A stretch of DNA of 64,000 nucleotides, from the NCBI GenBank assembly GCA_964019415.1, contig OZ025868.1, positions 1,152,001 to 1,216,000 on the forward strand, read 5' to 3'. Below the pieces are notes generated by a model that saw only the letters and a list, made by a program, of their open reading frames with translations, was not told the origin of the DNA and searched no databases. Shown here in pieces: positions 44,513 to 57,280 of this stretch; positions within the stretch are counted from its first letter, which is position 1, and each line of letters opens with the position of its first letter. This DNA is from Ianthella basta (taxonomy: Eukaryota > Porifera > Demospongiae > Verongiida > Ianthellidae). A program made the translations under genes and the position numbers.

Positions 44513-45473
44513 AATTATATATAAATACATAGGCAAACTTTAGGCAAACATGCGCACTCCCTCTGTGATAAAATAGGAATAAGAAATTTTCAACCTAGTA
44601 ACGTCACTTTTACACGACCTGTAGTATACCCTATTCCGTTAGCGAACGGTGTACAGGAGATACAGGGTATGTGGTGAAGGCAGGTGACTTGAATCACCGA
44701 GTGGTCGTGATTTGACAGTTTCTCAGTGGTCTGCAGCTGGAATGCAGGTTACGGAAAATCGTTGCACGCGATCGTATGGCAAGCCGTTTGTAACCGTGCA
44801 AACTGCATGCTACTAGTACTGACACGTCAACGTAAGCACGTGACACGTTGCCACACATCACGCGATCACGTGTGGCAACCTCTAACCTCACCACAAGGGA
44901 CGGCGACGTTGACTACACGAGACGTCGGCGTTTGGCGTACGTGGTATAGCTTAGCTATACTGAAGCTGTAGCGATTGTCTACACTGTCACTGAATTTACT
45001 TGCTTGTTGCCAGTCCTTTCTGTCTGCATGTCTGTTTTATCAGTTGACTACTAATGGTTCATAAAGCTTCATACAGGTTGTCGATCGGTAGATAATATAT
45101 GCATGGTACAAGTCTGTTTAGCCCCCGCGCTGTCTGTTCACTTATCGCGGAGGCGCGTTTTCCTCTTGCTACAGAAACTTCCCCATCATTCTTAGCCTTA
45201 AATCGTCTATATATAATTGCAAAACTAGTGTTTACATAGATTGCTAGCTGGAGATTTTATACAGTAACACTGCTCATGTTTATGTATAATATGATTTAGA
45301 CTCCAGTACCCGGTGCCCGGTGTGGACAATCAACTGAAAAAGGTCTGTATATCCGGTCGGGACAACCGACCCAAATTAAAGTACTGTACAGCAAGTACCA
45401 TTTGCCATTTGGCCAACCATTCTGACATCGGCTGTACCAGACCCTTCCGCAAGTGGTCTGGCGCGGGAGACTA

Positions 45474-48400
45474 ATGGCAGCTGGAAACAAATGCCCGACA
45501 TTGTTTCTAACCTGTATAGGTAAGCTGTAGGTCGGAGTTCGCTAGAGTCATGGTCCCGTCTCAGTCAATAGCCTTGAAAGCTTTAAGCTAGCTTGCTGTC
45601 TCAAGTTTATTGACTCCTCTGTTGTAATTTTAGGTTTGCTAGGTACTTCAGTGGCGACGGTCACCATCAGCCCAGTGGGCGATATCACTGCTGTAGAAGG
45701 AAACAACCTCACCATCAGCTGTACTGGTGGAGCTAATGAAGGGACCATTTTATTACTTCGTGAAAACGACAATGCGTTATTGGGAGATGAACAACCTCCT
45801 GCTGAAACAAATGATACGACGCGTACCTTCCACCTCCTTGTGGATCGAACAAGGAACGGCAACACTTACAACTGTGAATCCGGGATAACAGGCATGGTGT
45901 CTTCAACGCTAAATCTGTCTGTTACATGTAAGTTGAGATGGCAAGATATTTGGCAGTTTCAAGTGTGTGTCCTATATAGCTGGGAATGGAGATTTAAGTC
46001 TTGGATGCTGCTGAAAAAAGCCATTTAAGGATGTGATGCTACTGTCTGGCAGTCGTTAGATTTTGGTATAGTTAATAGGAATCAGATAGTACACACTGAG
46101 TAGAGGCTCACCAATCTGTTCTTGTCTGCAATCTGTGCAGTGCCAAATAGATTGGATTCACATCCCCCTTACAGACCGCCCTCAGTTCTCTCCAAACTCT
46201 GTCACTGCATCACCTACGGAGGGGGACCAGTTCATGGTCTCCTTTTCCCTTGATGCCAACCCACCTCCTACCATTGACAACGTAACATTGAATGGTACAC
46301 TTGTCACTGACACAAGGTTCACTGTCACTGCTACTAGTGTGACTATTGCTGACGTCACTCGTGATGACAGTGGAGTGTACCAGATTACAGGAAGCAATGT
46401 TGCAGGATCTGGCACCTTCACTCTGACTGTGGATGTGTACTGTGAGTGCATAGACACACTGTCTGCATTATTGTATGCTGTACTATATAACCATATGGAC
46501 CTTAATGTTAAGGGGGACTAGACTTTGACAGTCAACATGGATTTCCAGCCATCCTGTGAAAGTCTAGATTTTAGTCTAGAGCTGGAAATCAAGTCATATA
46601 GTTTTTAAAACAATGGCCACTGTGTTTAAGGCAATGTGATTAGGTGCATTTAGTGATGAATTGCCTCTGGAGTGGCTGGTAAAGGCCTTTGTACCCAAAA
46701 TGTCCTAAACGTCTTCTACATGAGTTCATCTCGAAAGCTACAGCATTGATACGACTGTGCATAGTAACAAGACTCTATGCTATCATTGATCGCTCCGAGA
46801 CTTTCATTTATGAATATGACAACTTTGCAGATGCACAGGTATGTCATAGCCTCACTAAGCCAAGCCTATTTTGTGTGGGAAATATTGTGTGAACTCAGTA
46901 TAGTCTCATCAACGTTGATACCTTACGTGACATACCTTAGCGAGGCAAGGTATGTCACAGCTGATGATCAAACCATGGTTGCTAATTGACTATGAGAGAA
47001 GGCCCTGAAAATTGCATTGGCATCTAAGAACAGTGTGTGTAATATGTCTGTGTGTGTTCAGTTACTGGACCATAGCTTCACACAAGGTGCTCAGCATCTA
47101 CAAGTGAATAGCAGTGTCAACTTGTTCTCCTAGGTACCCATAAAGTGGAACCTCTCGGATCCGAAAATGATTCTTAATCCTAAATGACTGTAGCTGCCAA
47201 GCCAGAAACCTCAGGCTTTGCACACCTCTAGCTACTGGCCACACTTACGCATATCTTTTAGTTGGATAAAATAGTGAATATTTGATATTATGTAAGGCAA
47301 CCATCTGCAAAATTAATACATGAAACAAGTATTTCGAGTTAAAAAACTCGTGGGGCGCCAGGGCGCCCCTGAACCTCGAACTACTTGCTAGCAATTTTCC
47401 CATGTACGTTCAGTAAATCAAATAGTTGGGGGTACAGTATTGTTGTTGGCCTGGAAGATACATCAAGACACACTAGACCGTTGGGTTTGCAAGAGTTTCA
47501 AGTCTCCAGAGCAGCCAGTCATATCCAGTGAAAGCATCCCTACCAAACTGTCAAATGTTTGCCTACTGCTTTTTGATCTATATGACATTCTAAATGAGCA
47601 ATTGTTACTTTGTGCCTGGAGGAGGAGTGTGCTGGCTAAAAGGCTACCCTATGATGACTATATGAGCGAATCTATCGCGCTATAATTATATGTCATGACT
47701 CGCTGGTCCTCCATTATTGGCCTACGGGTCACTAGACTTCTGTTGTATTTAGGGCTGTACCTCGCAGAAAAACAGTTAAGTAAGCTTCCTACCACAATAA
47801 TATTACTTAAACATGTTCTAGAAACACTTTGCGTTCTTTGGATACACGGCGAAATCTAAAGAGAATGGTTTTGAGCCTAGCATAAAGAAAGCGTCGAGCG
47901 CGCGGCCATTTTACAATGTCCGTCAGTGATAATTGGAGCTGTATCTCGCAGAAGAGACGTTCCTTAGGCTTTTTATTAGTATCACTCTATTAACACATGT
48001 TTATGACCACATTTTGTTCGATTCAGACACGGCGAAACGTCATTAGAGAGGATTTAAAGCTTTGCAAAGAACGACGTGAGCGCCGCCATTTGCAAAATGA
48101 CAGAAATATATACAGTGCAAGTTACAATATACACCACTAATCTAAAGTAAATAATATAATATAATATAATATAATATAATATAATATAATATAATATAAT
48201 ATAATATAATATAATATAATATAATATAATATAATATAATATAATATAATATAATTCCCGGGGGGTTAGGCACCCCTCACGAACATGTGATAGGTGTGCC
48301 TTTGAAGTATGGGAGATTTTAACACTTTTAAATGAGGCAGAATTTTTAATTAGGTCTTCGTTCTTCTACAAGCAGCCCGCAAAATCCTAATATAAATGTG

Positions 48401-51400
48401 CATAGCATAACACTTAATGTATGGTGCATTTATATTGATGCATAGTGGTATCTTGTATATGAATGCAACTTGGCTCGTTGAGACGTGAAACTTGGTGGAC
48501 ACATCCAAGTGGTCCACCTTCCTATGTTATTAGCGGGATTTCTTAATTAGTCTCAAAATGGCCGACATATGTGATGTGTATGATGTATTCAACCAGCCCG
48601 GCCCGCTCAGTCATGACACTTGATGGACCTAGCCAGATAATGCAACTGTTCATGTCATTAGCAGGATTTCTTAATTAGTGGCAAAATGGCCGAGAAAAAT
48701 GAGGTTCATTGCATATCTTACCAACCCAGCCCTGCTAAGTCATGATACTAAGTGGATGAAGTTAGATGACCAATTTCCTCATGTCATTAGCAGTATTGCT
48801 TAATTAGTCACAAAATGGAGGCGATGTTTTGAACAATCACATTTTGACACCAATTTGTAGGCATTTGCCGCTATGCTGGAGCAGAGCAGCACCAACATGT
48901 ACACTTGCTCACAACTATCCAGCCACAATATCCAGCTACTACACCACCACATAGATAAATACAACCGCCATCACCGCCACCACAGTGGAAGTTGCAATGA
49001 GCACACCAGTATAATATTATGTGCTAGAGCTGCAAGAAAACAGACCACCACATCAGGCGCTGCTACTATATACTACTACTACCACCACCACACAGTGCAA
49101 GTTACAATATTACGGCCACCACATGCATTCCTAAATGAAAATGACCACCACCACCACCACATGGTGCCAGTACAATGGATGCATTCAGTATATGTGCCAT
49201 TGCTCTAGAAAAAACACCACCACCACCACCACACAGTGCAAGTTACAATATCGCAGCCACCACCACCTGTGCCAGTAAAGTATCTGTGCTAGTTGGTCAT
49301 AGAGAAAAAGACCACCAGTGCAAGTTACAGTAGCCACCACCACATGTGCCAGTAGAGTATCTGCACTAGTTGGTCATAGAAAAAGACCACCAGTGCAAGT
49401 TACAGTGGCACCAGCACCATTCGCACCACCACATGTGCCAGAAAGTGAATGCGCTCAATGGCTGAAGAAAAAGACCACCAGCGCAAGTTACAGCTGGTCA
49501 GAACCTGCACCGCCACCATTGGAGTGCACGCTGCAGCAAGCAAATGTAACTTGCCTAAGGGCATGCCATTGAATTATATATATATATACAGTGCAAGTTA
49601 CAATATACACCACTAATCTAAAGTAAATAATATAATATAATATAATATAATATATACAGTGCAAGTTACAATATACACCACTAATCTAAAGTAAATAATA
49701 TAATATAATATAATATAATATAATATAATATAATATAATATAATATAATATAATATAATATAATATAATATAATATAATATAATTCCCGGGGGGTTAGGC
49801 ACCCCTCACGAACCTGTGATAGGTGTGCCTTTGAAGTATGGGAGATTTTAACACTTTTAAATGAGGCAGAATTTTTAATTAGGTCTTCGTTCTTCTACAA
49901 GCAGCCCGCCAAATCCTAATATAAATGTGCATAGCATAACACTTAATGTATGGTGCATTTATATTGATGCATAGTGGTATCTTGTATATGAATGCAACTT
50001 GGCTCGTTGAGACGTGAAACTTGGTGGACAGATCCAAGTGGTCCACCTTCCTATGTTATTAGCAGGATTTCTTAATTAGTCTCAAAATGGCCGACATATG
50101 TGATGTGTATGATGTATTCAACCAGCCCGGCCCGCTCAGTCATGACACTTGATGGACCTAGCCAGATAATGCAACTGTTCATGTCATTAGCAGGATTTCT
50201 TAATTAGTGGCAAAATGGCCGAGAAAAATGAGGTTCAATGCATATCTTACCAACCCAGCCCTGCTAAGTCATGATACTAAGTGGATGAAGTTAGATGACC
50301 AATTTCCTCATGTCATTAGCAGTATTGCTTAATTAGTCACAAAATGGAGGCGATGTTTTGAACAATCACATTTTGACACCAATTTGTAGGCATTTGCCGC
50401 TATGCTGGAGCAGAGCAGCACCAACATGTACACTTGCTCACAACTATCCAGCCACAATATCCAGCTACTACACCACCACATAGATAAATACAACCGCCAT
50501 CACCACCACCACAGTGGAAGTTGCAATGAGCACACCAGTATAATATTATGTGCTAGAGCTGCAAGAAAACAGACCACCACATCAGGCGCTGCTACTATAT
50601 ACTACTACTACCACCACCACACAGTGCAAGTTACAATATTACGGCCACCACATGCATTCCTAAATGAAAATGACCACCACCACCACCACATGGTGCCAGT
50701 ACAATGGATGCATTCAGTATATGTGCCATTGCTCTAGAAAAAACACCACCACCACCACCACACAGTGCAAGTTACAATATCGCAGCCACCACCACCTGTG
50801 CCAGTAAAGTATCTGTGCTAGTTGGTCATAGAGAAAAAGACCACCAGTGCAAGTTACAGTAGCCACCACCACATGTGCCAGTAGAGTATCTGCACTAGTT
50901 GGTCATAGAAAAAGACCACCAGTGCAAGTTACAGTGGCACCAGCACCATTCGCACCACCACATGTGCCAGAAAGTAAATGCGCTCAATGGCTGAAGAAAA
51001 AGACCACCAGCGCAAGTTACAGCTGGTCAGAACCTGCACCGCCACCATTGGAGTGCACGCTGCAGCAAGCAAATGTAACTTGCCTAAGGGCATGCCATTG
51101 AATTTCTTCCCACGCACCCTCAATTCAATGGCATGCCCTTAGGTAAGCTTACATTTGCTTGCTGCAGCGTGCACTCCAATGGTGGCGGTGCAGGTTCTGA
51201 CCAGCTGTAACTTGCGCTGGTGGTCTTTTTCTTCAGCCATTGAGCGCATTTACTTTCTGGCACATGTGGTGGTGCGAATGGTGCTGGTGCCACTGTAACT
51301 TGCACTGGTGGTCTTTTTCTATGACCAACTAGTGCAGATACTCTACTGGCACATGTGGTGGTATATATATATATATATATATATACGAACATGAAGCCAT

Positions 51401-54400
51401 ACGAAGACCTAAATCTGAAAACAATATAGGGGCGCCTTTGGCGCCCCAAAAAAGCAAAGGTATCAACCTGCGAAATTAAAGTCAATACAGTGTGATGTCT
51501 CCATGTTCTGCACATATACTTTATGTTATGTGCAGACCCTCCCGAGTTCATTGTCCCAAGTCAGAATGTGACAAGAAATGCTGCACAAAATGAGTCCTTT
51601 ACATTTGACTGCACTCCCAGTGGTGGCAACCCAGCAGTGTACAGTTACACATTCCGAAAGGGAAGTGTTGTTGTAACAGAAGGAGTGAGTGGGTCAGTTC
51701 TCACCGTCAACCCAGTTGTGAGGGATGATGAGGGGATGTACACATGTGAAGCCAGCAACACTGTTGGTATGGTAACAGTCACTCGGAACCTTTTTGTAGT
51801 TGGTGAGTTGCAAAATGACTGCACATACATACAGAAGAGGATGGCTTTGCAAGTTGATTGAGCCGTGATTGAAAAAGCTGGTAGTCCTCTCGGAAGATTG
51901 AGCCATGTTATATTAATTGGTTTCACCCTATCCTACACACAGATGTCCCCACAATGCCACTGAACCCAAGAGTGGCAGACCTCATGCCCTTCTCAGCCAC
52001 CCTCCAGTGGGACCCTCCTTCTGATGACGGAGGCTCCTCCCTCCCCCTCACCTACACTGTCATCCTGACTAACTTATTGGCCTCCTTCACCTTCCCTGAT
52101 ATCACCTCATCATCCACCTCCCACCTCCTGACCAACCTCCAACACAGCACACAGTACAGCTGGTCAGTACAGGCCATGAATGAGTATGGCACTGGTCCAC
52201 CAGCTGTGGACACCTTCAGAACACCAGATACAGGTGTGTCTTGCGTATCATTGCATTGTTTGTCATTTGATGTCTTTGTATTACGCATTGCTAAATGACA
52301 CCCCATGTTATTTCCCACAGTCCCCATCATTCACAATGTCAGTGCTATGGCTCTAAGTCTGTCTTCATTTCAAGTGGACATCACACTCCTCACAGATGGA
52401 GGACAGAGTGTGACACTGTACACTGTGAGTGTGTGCATGTGTACTATGAACTATTGACGTACTGTACTGTTGGGCACTCTTGAAGATGCTGTATACATTA
52501 AATAAGATCAATTATTATTATTATTATTATTATAAACTATATACAGTGAAACCAGTGTAAGTGGTCGCTGCATATGGCAGCCACCTCTCTGAAGTTCCAA
52601 GATCCCAAATATTACTAAAACATAGCAATCTACTTCAATAAACCAGCCACCTCTCTAAAACAGCCAACTGCGTGGTCCCAAATAGTACTAAAACATAGCA
52701 ATCTACTTCAATAAACCAGCCACCTCTCTAAAACAGCCAACCTGCGTGGTCCCAAATAGTACTAAAACATAGCAATCTACTTCAATAAACTGGCCACCTC
52801 TCTATAAAAGTTAGTTAGAACTGGCCCACAGGTGGTTGTCTTAGACAGGTTCCACTGTGCCGTCACAGATTGAGATCAGAGGAGTGAACTACACAGGTGT
52901 TGTTGAGAGTTCAGTTCAGAATCAGGTGTCAGTGCAGGTCAGTCAACTTGAGCAGAACTTCACCAAAGGAGAGAGTCACACAGTGATGGTCTTTGCAGCT
53001 AACTCTGTTGGGACCAGCAGCCCTCAGTCCACACAGCTCATTGTCCCTCGTGAGTTGGCCAACACCATGATGCAGCAGGTGATCAAATGCTCATGTATTT
53101 AATGACTTTCATACACTACTAACCCTTTCTCCTTTCTAACATGCCCTGTCAGTCCCTCCCAGTGTCACTGCTCCTCCCACTGAACTGACCTCCACTGACA
53201 TCCCAGTGTGCTGTGGAGGAGTACAGCTCAACTTGGAGAACCCAGATAACCCAATTGATGTCAGAGTTCTTTTTAATGACACCATCCTGGACCAGGTTGT
53301 GAGGAATGGCAGCATCCTCTATATCATTGGATTGCAGGCTGGCACAGAGTACTCACTCAACATCACTCTGTCCAATGTGTTTGGAACAGTGTGGTTTAAT
53401 ACTACAGTGACCCCTCTCCTTGGTGAGTGGATAATGCATCCTTCACACTTGTTCACATAATTATGTCTTTTATTCCCCATTCTCCCCCCCCCCCCTCCCT
53501 CAGGCCGCCCCTCCACCCCCCAAGTGACCCTCACTCCCACTGCTGATAGTCTGAGAGTCCAACTGACTACCATGTACCCCGGTACCAGGGAGAGCACCCT
53601 CCAGTACTCAATCTCAACGTCAACATCACCTCGCAGCAGACGGCAGACAGGACAGCAGACCCTCCCTGTTACCGACCTGACCACTCCCGTCAGTGGTAGT
53701 GAGGAGGTAGCCCTTGGTCCAGGGACCTACTCTGTCACTGTCACTGTCACTAACCAACATGGTGACACCACGTCTGTACCTCAGGAGGTGACCATACCAG
53801 GTTGGCACATCTCACCGTATTCATATACGTACATACGTACTGTACATGTTTGCTGATTGGAATCACTCTCACTATCAATCCTCACTCTTCACTGAACCCC
53901 TCACACTCATTGGCTAGTCCAATTGACCTCATACTGTAGATGTGAGGAAGGCACTTTGTAGTGACATTTCACTAATGCAGTGAAACCTCACAACACCTGG
54001 TCCTTTTTGTTGCCATGGTAATATGGTGCTTTGTTTGTACATACTACCTTCACCTTTTAGTTGGATACATGTGTCATATTCACACGTGTCATGTGAGCTT
54101 ATTCCATATTTGGCATGTGTTACTTGGTCATATGAGTGCATTTTCTCTTCACTACAGTGTCTTGTTCAGGAAGCACTGACCTCCTCCCAGCTGTGATAGC
54201 ACTCAGTGCTGCTTTGGTCATTGTCATCCTTCTCCTTGGTGTGGCCATTTTTGCTGCAGTCTTCTTCTACTTAAGTGAGTCACTGCAAAAAGCTACTACA
54301 CTGAATGGTTCATGTAGGCATGTCTGCATACACAAGTGAAGGAGATGCCCTGCCATGATTAGCGTTAAACTTATCATGCCATCATGTGTTTATTTGCTAA

Positions 54401-55634
54401 CTGGTATACATGTGTAAGGCACAGATTGTGAAAACAGTCTAACTTATGGATCTATGTGATGGCACCATGACATGGGTCACAACATGTACAGCACTGTATG
54501 CATTTACTCAACATACAAGTGTTTTTTGGGACTTGATTTCCATGAATGGCTTGAATCAGTGAGCATTAGTGAAATATACGTGCAAAAGTTCATCTACTGC
54601 CTGTATTAAAGGTGTTCAACACATGGCATTGTATGGGGAATTTTACCAGAACGCTTCTTAGTTCTGTTCCCAGTCCCTTCCAGAGTAAGTTGAACAACAG
54701 GCCTGCACTCATGGACATGAATGCACTCCTTGCACAACATGCAGCTGGGAGAGCCAGGATGCCCAGCCCCATATGCCTTTGCTGGCGGTTCCCCAGTCTC
54801 ATCTCACCTTGAGGGACCAGCTGTGGCAGAACAGCAGGTGCTATGTACTGCACAAGTGCAAACTCTAGCCCAGGAAAGACAACGCAGACATAGGGCTGGC
54901 CTATTACAACAAACAGAGCCTGAAAGGTTTTATAGGCACTGTGATCCTAGCCAACTTACATCATTGCCACCATATACCAGTTAGTCCCCTTGACCTCTGT
55001 AGTTGTACCTTACAGCTCCATGCTACCCATGCATCCACTGTTACAAATAATCCGATTTGCTTCCAGCTACAGACAACCCTACATGCCAAGTGCACTGGCA
55101 CCAGCATGTGGCTTGCTAGCACTATACAATTATAGCTCACTTCGCAAGGCTCCAAAGTAAGCTTACAACTAGTTAATTTTCTAAATCTTCACAATCAATG
55201 ATCATGGAGCCCTAAAGCAAGGGAGTTCACAGTACATGTCCTACAAACGTTAGTATGCATTTACTGCCTGGTATATATGCGTATGGTACACCTAATAATG
55301 GTAGTCTGCGTAGTATGTATTGCTGGTGGTTATGAGTCACATTCATCATTCACTTCATACAATAAAGTGTATGTAAGTTGAAGACTCTTTTGATGTTTGT
55401 TTATGACATTGTATAGGAAGTCAGAGGTTGTCTGCAATCCCAAAAGATGTGAAAGGTCTCAACTCCCATTATGACGAAGTAGAAATGGGAACACAATGCC
55501 GTCCGAAATTCCATTCAAAGTCCACATCTGAGCCTCAGTATGAGGTATGCGAAGGGGGTGTGACCAGTACAGATGTTGCAATCGAGGAGAACCCTGCTTA
55601 TCAGTCAGTGGACATAGCAGCTGCCAAGTCATGA
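45474..55634 (+). CDS. Receptor gene C: 3 Ig + 4 FN3 single-pass membrane receptor (11 exons, 783 aa)
   Basis: Exons: 45474-45519, 45634-45927, 46175-46441, 51536-51802, 51943-52233, 52321-52424, 52869-53049, 53153-53422, 53504-53800, 54158-54274, 55417-55634; 2352 nt in frame. Exon 1 is six codons shorter than in B and D, but the hydrophobic LFLTCIGLLGTSVAT is kept. Ig1 has the DNALLGDEQPPAE version shared with D; the membrane helix and tail match A and B. FN3-1 has an insertion giving TNLLASFTFPDITSSSTSH where the others read NGTTFSDLMATSH-like sequence. FN3-4 keeps RSRR. Intron 3 is 5.1 kb because of a ~4.2-kb insertion with foldback units, so efficient splicing is an open question. All splice sites and the frame are intact. 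Confidence 0.75.
46847..46947. mobile_element. Rearranged MITE remnant in intron 3 of gene C
   Basis: Left TIR TAGCCTCACTAAGCC and right end AGCGAGGCA remain, bounded by AGGTATGTCA on both sides (46837-46846, 46948-46957). At the right end GTGACATACCTT precedes AGCGAGGC and AAGGTATGTCAC, a 12-bp palindrome made from the target sequence itself. Internal sequence (GTGTGAACTC, GTCTCATCAACG) matches the longer copy in gene D. Confidence 0.7.
47440..47685 (+). other. Unrecognised open frame inside the intron 3 insertion
   Basis: 81 codons (DTLDRWVCKSFKSPEQPV, LSNVCLLLFDLYDILNEQ). The composition is protein-like but no family is recognised and no promoter or splice context is visible. It may be a fragment of a transposon-encoded protein. 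Confidence 0.25.
48110..51365. repeat. Foldback-type repeat array 2 (two units) in intron 3 of gene C
   Basis: Units with cores at 48254 and 49786 match array 1 closely, including the TTCCCGGGGGGTTAGGCACC start and CCACCA/GTGCAAGTTACA arms. (AATAT)n runs lie at 48152-48253 and 49690-49784. Unit 6 lacks its right arm and runs straight into the leader of unit 7; the right arm of unit 7 is cut at 51363, where a (TA)n run begins. The leader TACAGTGCAAGTTACAATAT / CACCACTAATCTAAAGTAAA is itself tandemly repeated (49583, 49652). Confidence 0.8.
52500..52860. repeat. Intron 6 minisatellite-like units, gene C
   Basis: A (TTA)n run at 52510-52533, then about three ~74-bp units with AAACCAGCCACCTCTCT, ACAGCCAAC and AATAGTACTAAAACATAGCA. 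Genes A, B and D hold fewer units. Confidence 0.65.
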
Positions 55635-56016
55635 ACTCAGTCATATGGCTTTATGTTAGCCACTTATCTGTGTGAACCACTCTTGAGTGTGCAGTTATTA
55701 GCTACATGTGTTTCAGTGCTAGCTAGTGTTAGCAGTTAGATTGGAATGTGTACATATTTATGTATACTGTGTGTGTGTGTGTGTGTGTGTGCGTGCGTGC
55801 GGGTGTGTGTGTGCTTTCAAATCTCTTAGATCACTATCACCCAATGGTCATGGTTTAGAACTATATTCACTAGTTTCAAGATGTCTTGTCCCATGCAATT
55901 GAGATTTGAGTCTGTACTTGATTGCCAGAACATGATATACGTATAGCTACGTAGCTACATGAAACCATTGATGCCCTAAGTTATATGTGAGCCTGCTGAA
56001 AGCCCTCTTGGATGGC

Positions 56017-56022
56017 AATAAA
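56017..56022 (+). promoter_or_regulatory. Poly(A) signal AATAAA, gene C
   Basis: Same conserved context as A and B, ~380 nt after the stop. A (GT)n run lies at 55768-55813. Confidence 0.55.
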
Positions 56023-56301
56023 TGGTTGCTTTTTCCCTAGTCAACCTACAAAGGTGGAAGAGCCATGGACAGCTATTTTGCTCTGTATACAGCCGATTTC
56101 AGAATGGTTGGCCAAATGGCAAAATTTATGGTAATTATAAATCACAAAAAGTAAAATTAATGACAAATGGTGTGACGTCATGTCGTCATGTCAGTGTGAT
56201 TGTCCTGAGTGTGTCGCTTGTGACTATATACAACAGACGTACGTTGCACAATGACGTTACGTCATTTGCCTATTAGCATTAAATTTTTGCGCTTTATATT
56301 C

Positions 56302-56925
56302 AAATCAATTCAATCATTATTAGAGTGCACCGCACCAAATGGTGCTAGGACACAAGCGGCCAATGTAGCACTAACATAAGAACACAAGCATAAAGACTAG
56401 TTCAACAGAGGGAGAAAAGAACAGAGCTAGGGATGTGGATCAAAAAGCATGTTACTTAGTAAGCACTTACACACTGAAACAGGCACGCCACATAGAGCTA
56501 AGATGTTTTAGAATACTAGGATTAGCGCATGATAAAGACAGTATAATGGCAGTCTGTTCACTATGACTCTGCTCCTTAAATCTGTCACAACGGTTGACTT
56601 CTGTCATCAAAGGCTGCCTGAGGTGGTCCCAGGCAGGGCACCGTATCAGCCAGTGACAGATGTCTTCCACCTCTTGACACTGGCAGTCCTTGCATGCTCT
56701 CTCCTCCCTGTCCACTCCTTGCCACCTTCCAATCTCTATCTGAAATGGTGCTGTTCCCCCTCTCAACTTCCCCAACATTGACTTCTCTTTCTTCCTTTTC
56801 ACCACTGCACAGCTGGACTCACATTCAAGGTTTACAATTTCTTTCATCATCCTCAGCTTTGGTCTCTCCTCCACTTCCTCCATCAGCATACTCTTCACCT
56901 TCCTCAATGCAGCACTAGAGTACTA
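56302..56925 (-). mobile_element. LINE copy 3, 3' fragment, in the C/D spacer
   Basis: Minus-strand 3' end of the same family as 3890-8783, with the AATCAATTCAATCATTATTA tail. The spacer sequence CTTTATAGTACT continues on either side (compare ~25198 and ~36128), so this is a clean insertion with a short TATA-like flank. Confidence 0.8.
56467..56907 (-). pseudogene. LINE C-terminal zinc-knuckle region (copy 3)
   Basis: Translation parallels 4089-4679 with several substitutions, including CKDCQCQEVEDICHWLIRC. It is 5'-truncated, and a small change near the end alters the stop region. Confidence 0.7.
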
Positions 56926-57280
56926 TAGTACGTTTTGGGTTGGTTGTCCCGACCGGATGGTTGCAATCGATTATTGGATATCAGTTTTCAACCTATAGTC
57001 TTTTTAGAATTTATTCATAAGCCATTACGTGGGAATAAAATTACATATAAATACATAGGCAAACTTTAGGCACACATGCGCACTGCCTCTGTGATAAAAT
57101 AGAAATAAGAAGTTTCAACCTAGCAACATCATTTTTACCCGACCTCTATAGTATACCCAATTCTGTTGGCGAAAGGTGTACAGGAGATTCAGGGTATGTG
57201 GTGAAGGCAGGTGACTTGAATCACCTACTGGTCGTGAGTTGACAGTTTTCTCAGTGATCTGCAGTTGGAATGCAGGTTAC

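Larger units (their letters stand above)
35932..45437. repeat. B/C intergenic spacer bounded by inverted repeats
   Basis: Left edge TACAGCCGATTTCAGAATGG; right edge CATTCTGACATCGGCTGTAC; second inverted block GGTTGTCCCGACCGGATA (36150-36167) against TCCGGTCGGGACAACC (45352-45367). Homologous to the A/B and C/D spacers apart from an ~8.3-kb foldback-repeat insertion (36232-44512). The right part (44513-45437) matches 25300-26520 and 57040-58850 in pieces. Confidence 0.5.
47305..51467. mobile_element. ~4.2-kb insertion in intron 3 of gene C, containing foldback units
   Basis: Relative to the same intron in A, B and D, sequence between GTAAGGCAACCAT and CTGCGAAATTAAAGT is extra or replaced. Near the left edge are hairpins TTCGAGTT...AACTCG and GGGGCGCCAGGGCGCCCC; near the right edge is GGGGCGCCTTTGGCGCCCC. 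Inside are an unrecognised open frame (47440-47685), two diverged direct repeats (~47750-47930 and ~47935-48110, each with GCTGTA(T/C)CTCGCAGAA and GGCCATTT/GCCATTT near the end), and foldback units 6 and 7. Confidence 0.6.

Noticed and set aside
36382..49784. Regular spacing of repeats considered as a CRISPR-like array
   Set aside because: Units are 1.4-1.9 kb with near-identical interiors, with no short repeat/unique spacer pattern, in eukaryotic intron-containing DNA.
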